In this document: in pieces, positions 42,684-42,744 of the stretch
Position numbering within the stretch: the first letter of the stretch is position 1
Layout of the letters: every line of letters starts with the position of its first letter
DNA from: Bacteroidales bacterium
Lineage (GTDB): Bacteria > Bacteroidota > Bacteroidia > Bacteroidales > JAADJA01
NCBI GenBank assembly: GCA_020438135.1
Contig: JAGQVF010000187.1
Coordinates: 1-42,744 of the forward strand
Direction of reading: 5' to 3'
DNA: 42,744 bases
Program-made: the position numbers and the translations under genes
Notes under the pieces: model-generated
What the model saw: only the letters and a program-made list of their open reading frames with translations
The model's database searches: none
Told to the model about the DNA's origin: nothing

Positions 42684-42744
42684 TGTTTTCTAAAATTAAT
42701 TTAAAAACAGTGGATTAACCTCATTTTCCAGTTGCCTTAAACTA

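Noticed and set aside
1-42744. CRISPR array, insertion sequence, prophage or antiphage genes
   Set aside because: No spaced direct repeats, transposase, integrase, phage structural protein or recognised defence gene is visible on either strand.

Overview
The window looks like the chromosome of a member of the Bacteroidota, probably Bacteroidales or Marinilabiliales. Three things point there: two giant secreted proteins end in type IX secretion (T9SS) sorting domains of the 'YPNPA' type, promoters match the Bacteroidota pattern (TTTG, then TAnnTTTG), and ribosome binding sites are weak. I see no phage, insertion sequence, CRISPR array or rRNA. Housekeeping genes dominate both ends and a block of extracellular proteins fills the middle. 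All assignments come from reading the sequence; no database search was run.

Layout. 1-2.8 kb: lepA on the minus strand and a small outer-membrane barrel protein on the plus strand. 2.9-8.7 kb: an APC-type permease, a plant/fungal-type proton P-type ATPase followed closely by a HEAT-repeat protein, and an FAD monooxygenase, all plus strand. 9.2-24.8 kb: four extracytoplasmic proteins. These are an 1800-residue T9SS protein with a duplicated Asp-box propeller module, a lipoprotein resembling GH106 glycoside hydrolases, and a tight two-gene unit (24764 to 16960, minus strand). That unit encodes a 1791-residue beta-helix protein and a protein of about 794 residues, and each carries both cohesin-like and dockerin-like modules. 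25.1 kb: tRNA-Pro(GGG) with its terminator. 25.4-27.9 kb: a membrane protein gene overlapping a secreted trypsin-like protease gene. 28.1-31.8 kb: TolC, a terminator, then a MacA/HlyD-like adaptor coupled to tsaB. 32.1-34.1 kb: adenine deaminase and a small ArsR-type regulator. 34.1-38.2 kb: serS, a large TPR protein and rsmA, probably one operon. 38.4-41.6 kb: an FMN/[3Fe-4S] glutamate-synthase-like membrane protein followed after 4 bases by a PoxB-like enzyme. 41.6-42.7 kb: rplU and rpmA, with a long repetitive tail on bL21.

How the genes may work together. The cohesin/dockerin pair is the most unusual part: it has the modules of a cellulosome-like assembly, but in a T9SS organism and without attached catalytic domains. 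The beta-helix protein has a T9SS anchor signal and the cohesin protein has none, so the second could be held at the surface by the first. The PoxB-like enzyme ends before the region where E. coli PoxB has its membrane-binding tail, and its neighbour is a membrane-anchored redox protein, so the two may form an electron-transfer pair. The proton ATPase/HEAT pair and the protease/membrane-protein pair are further candidates for linked function. These functional links are inference from gene order and domain content.
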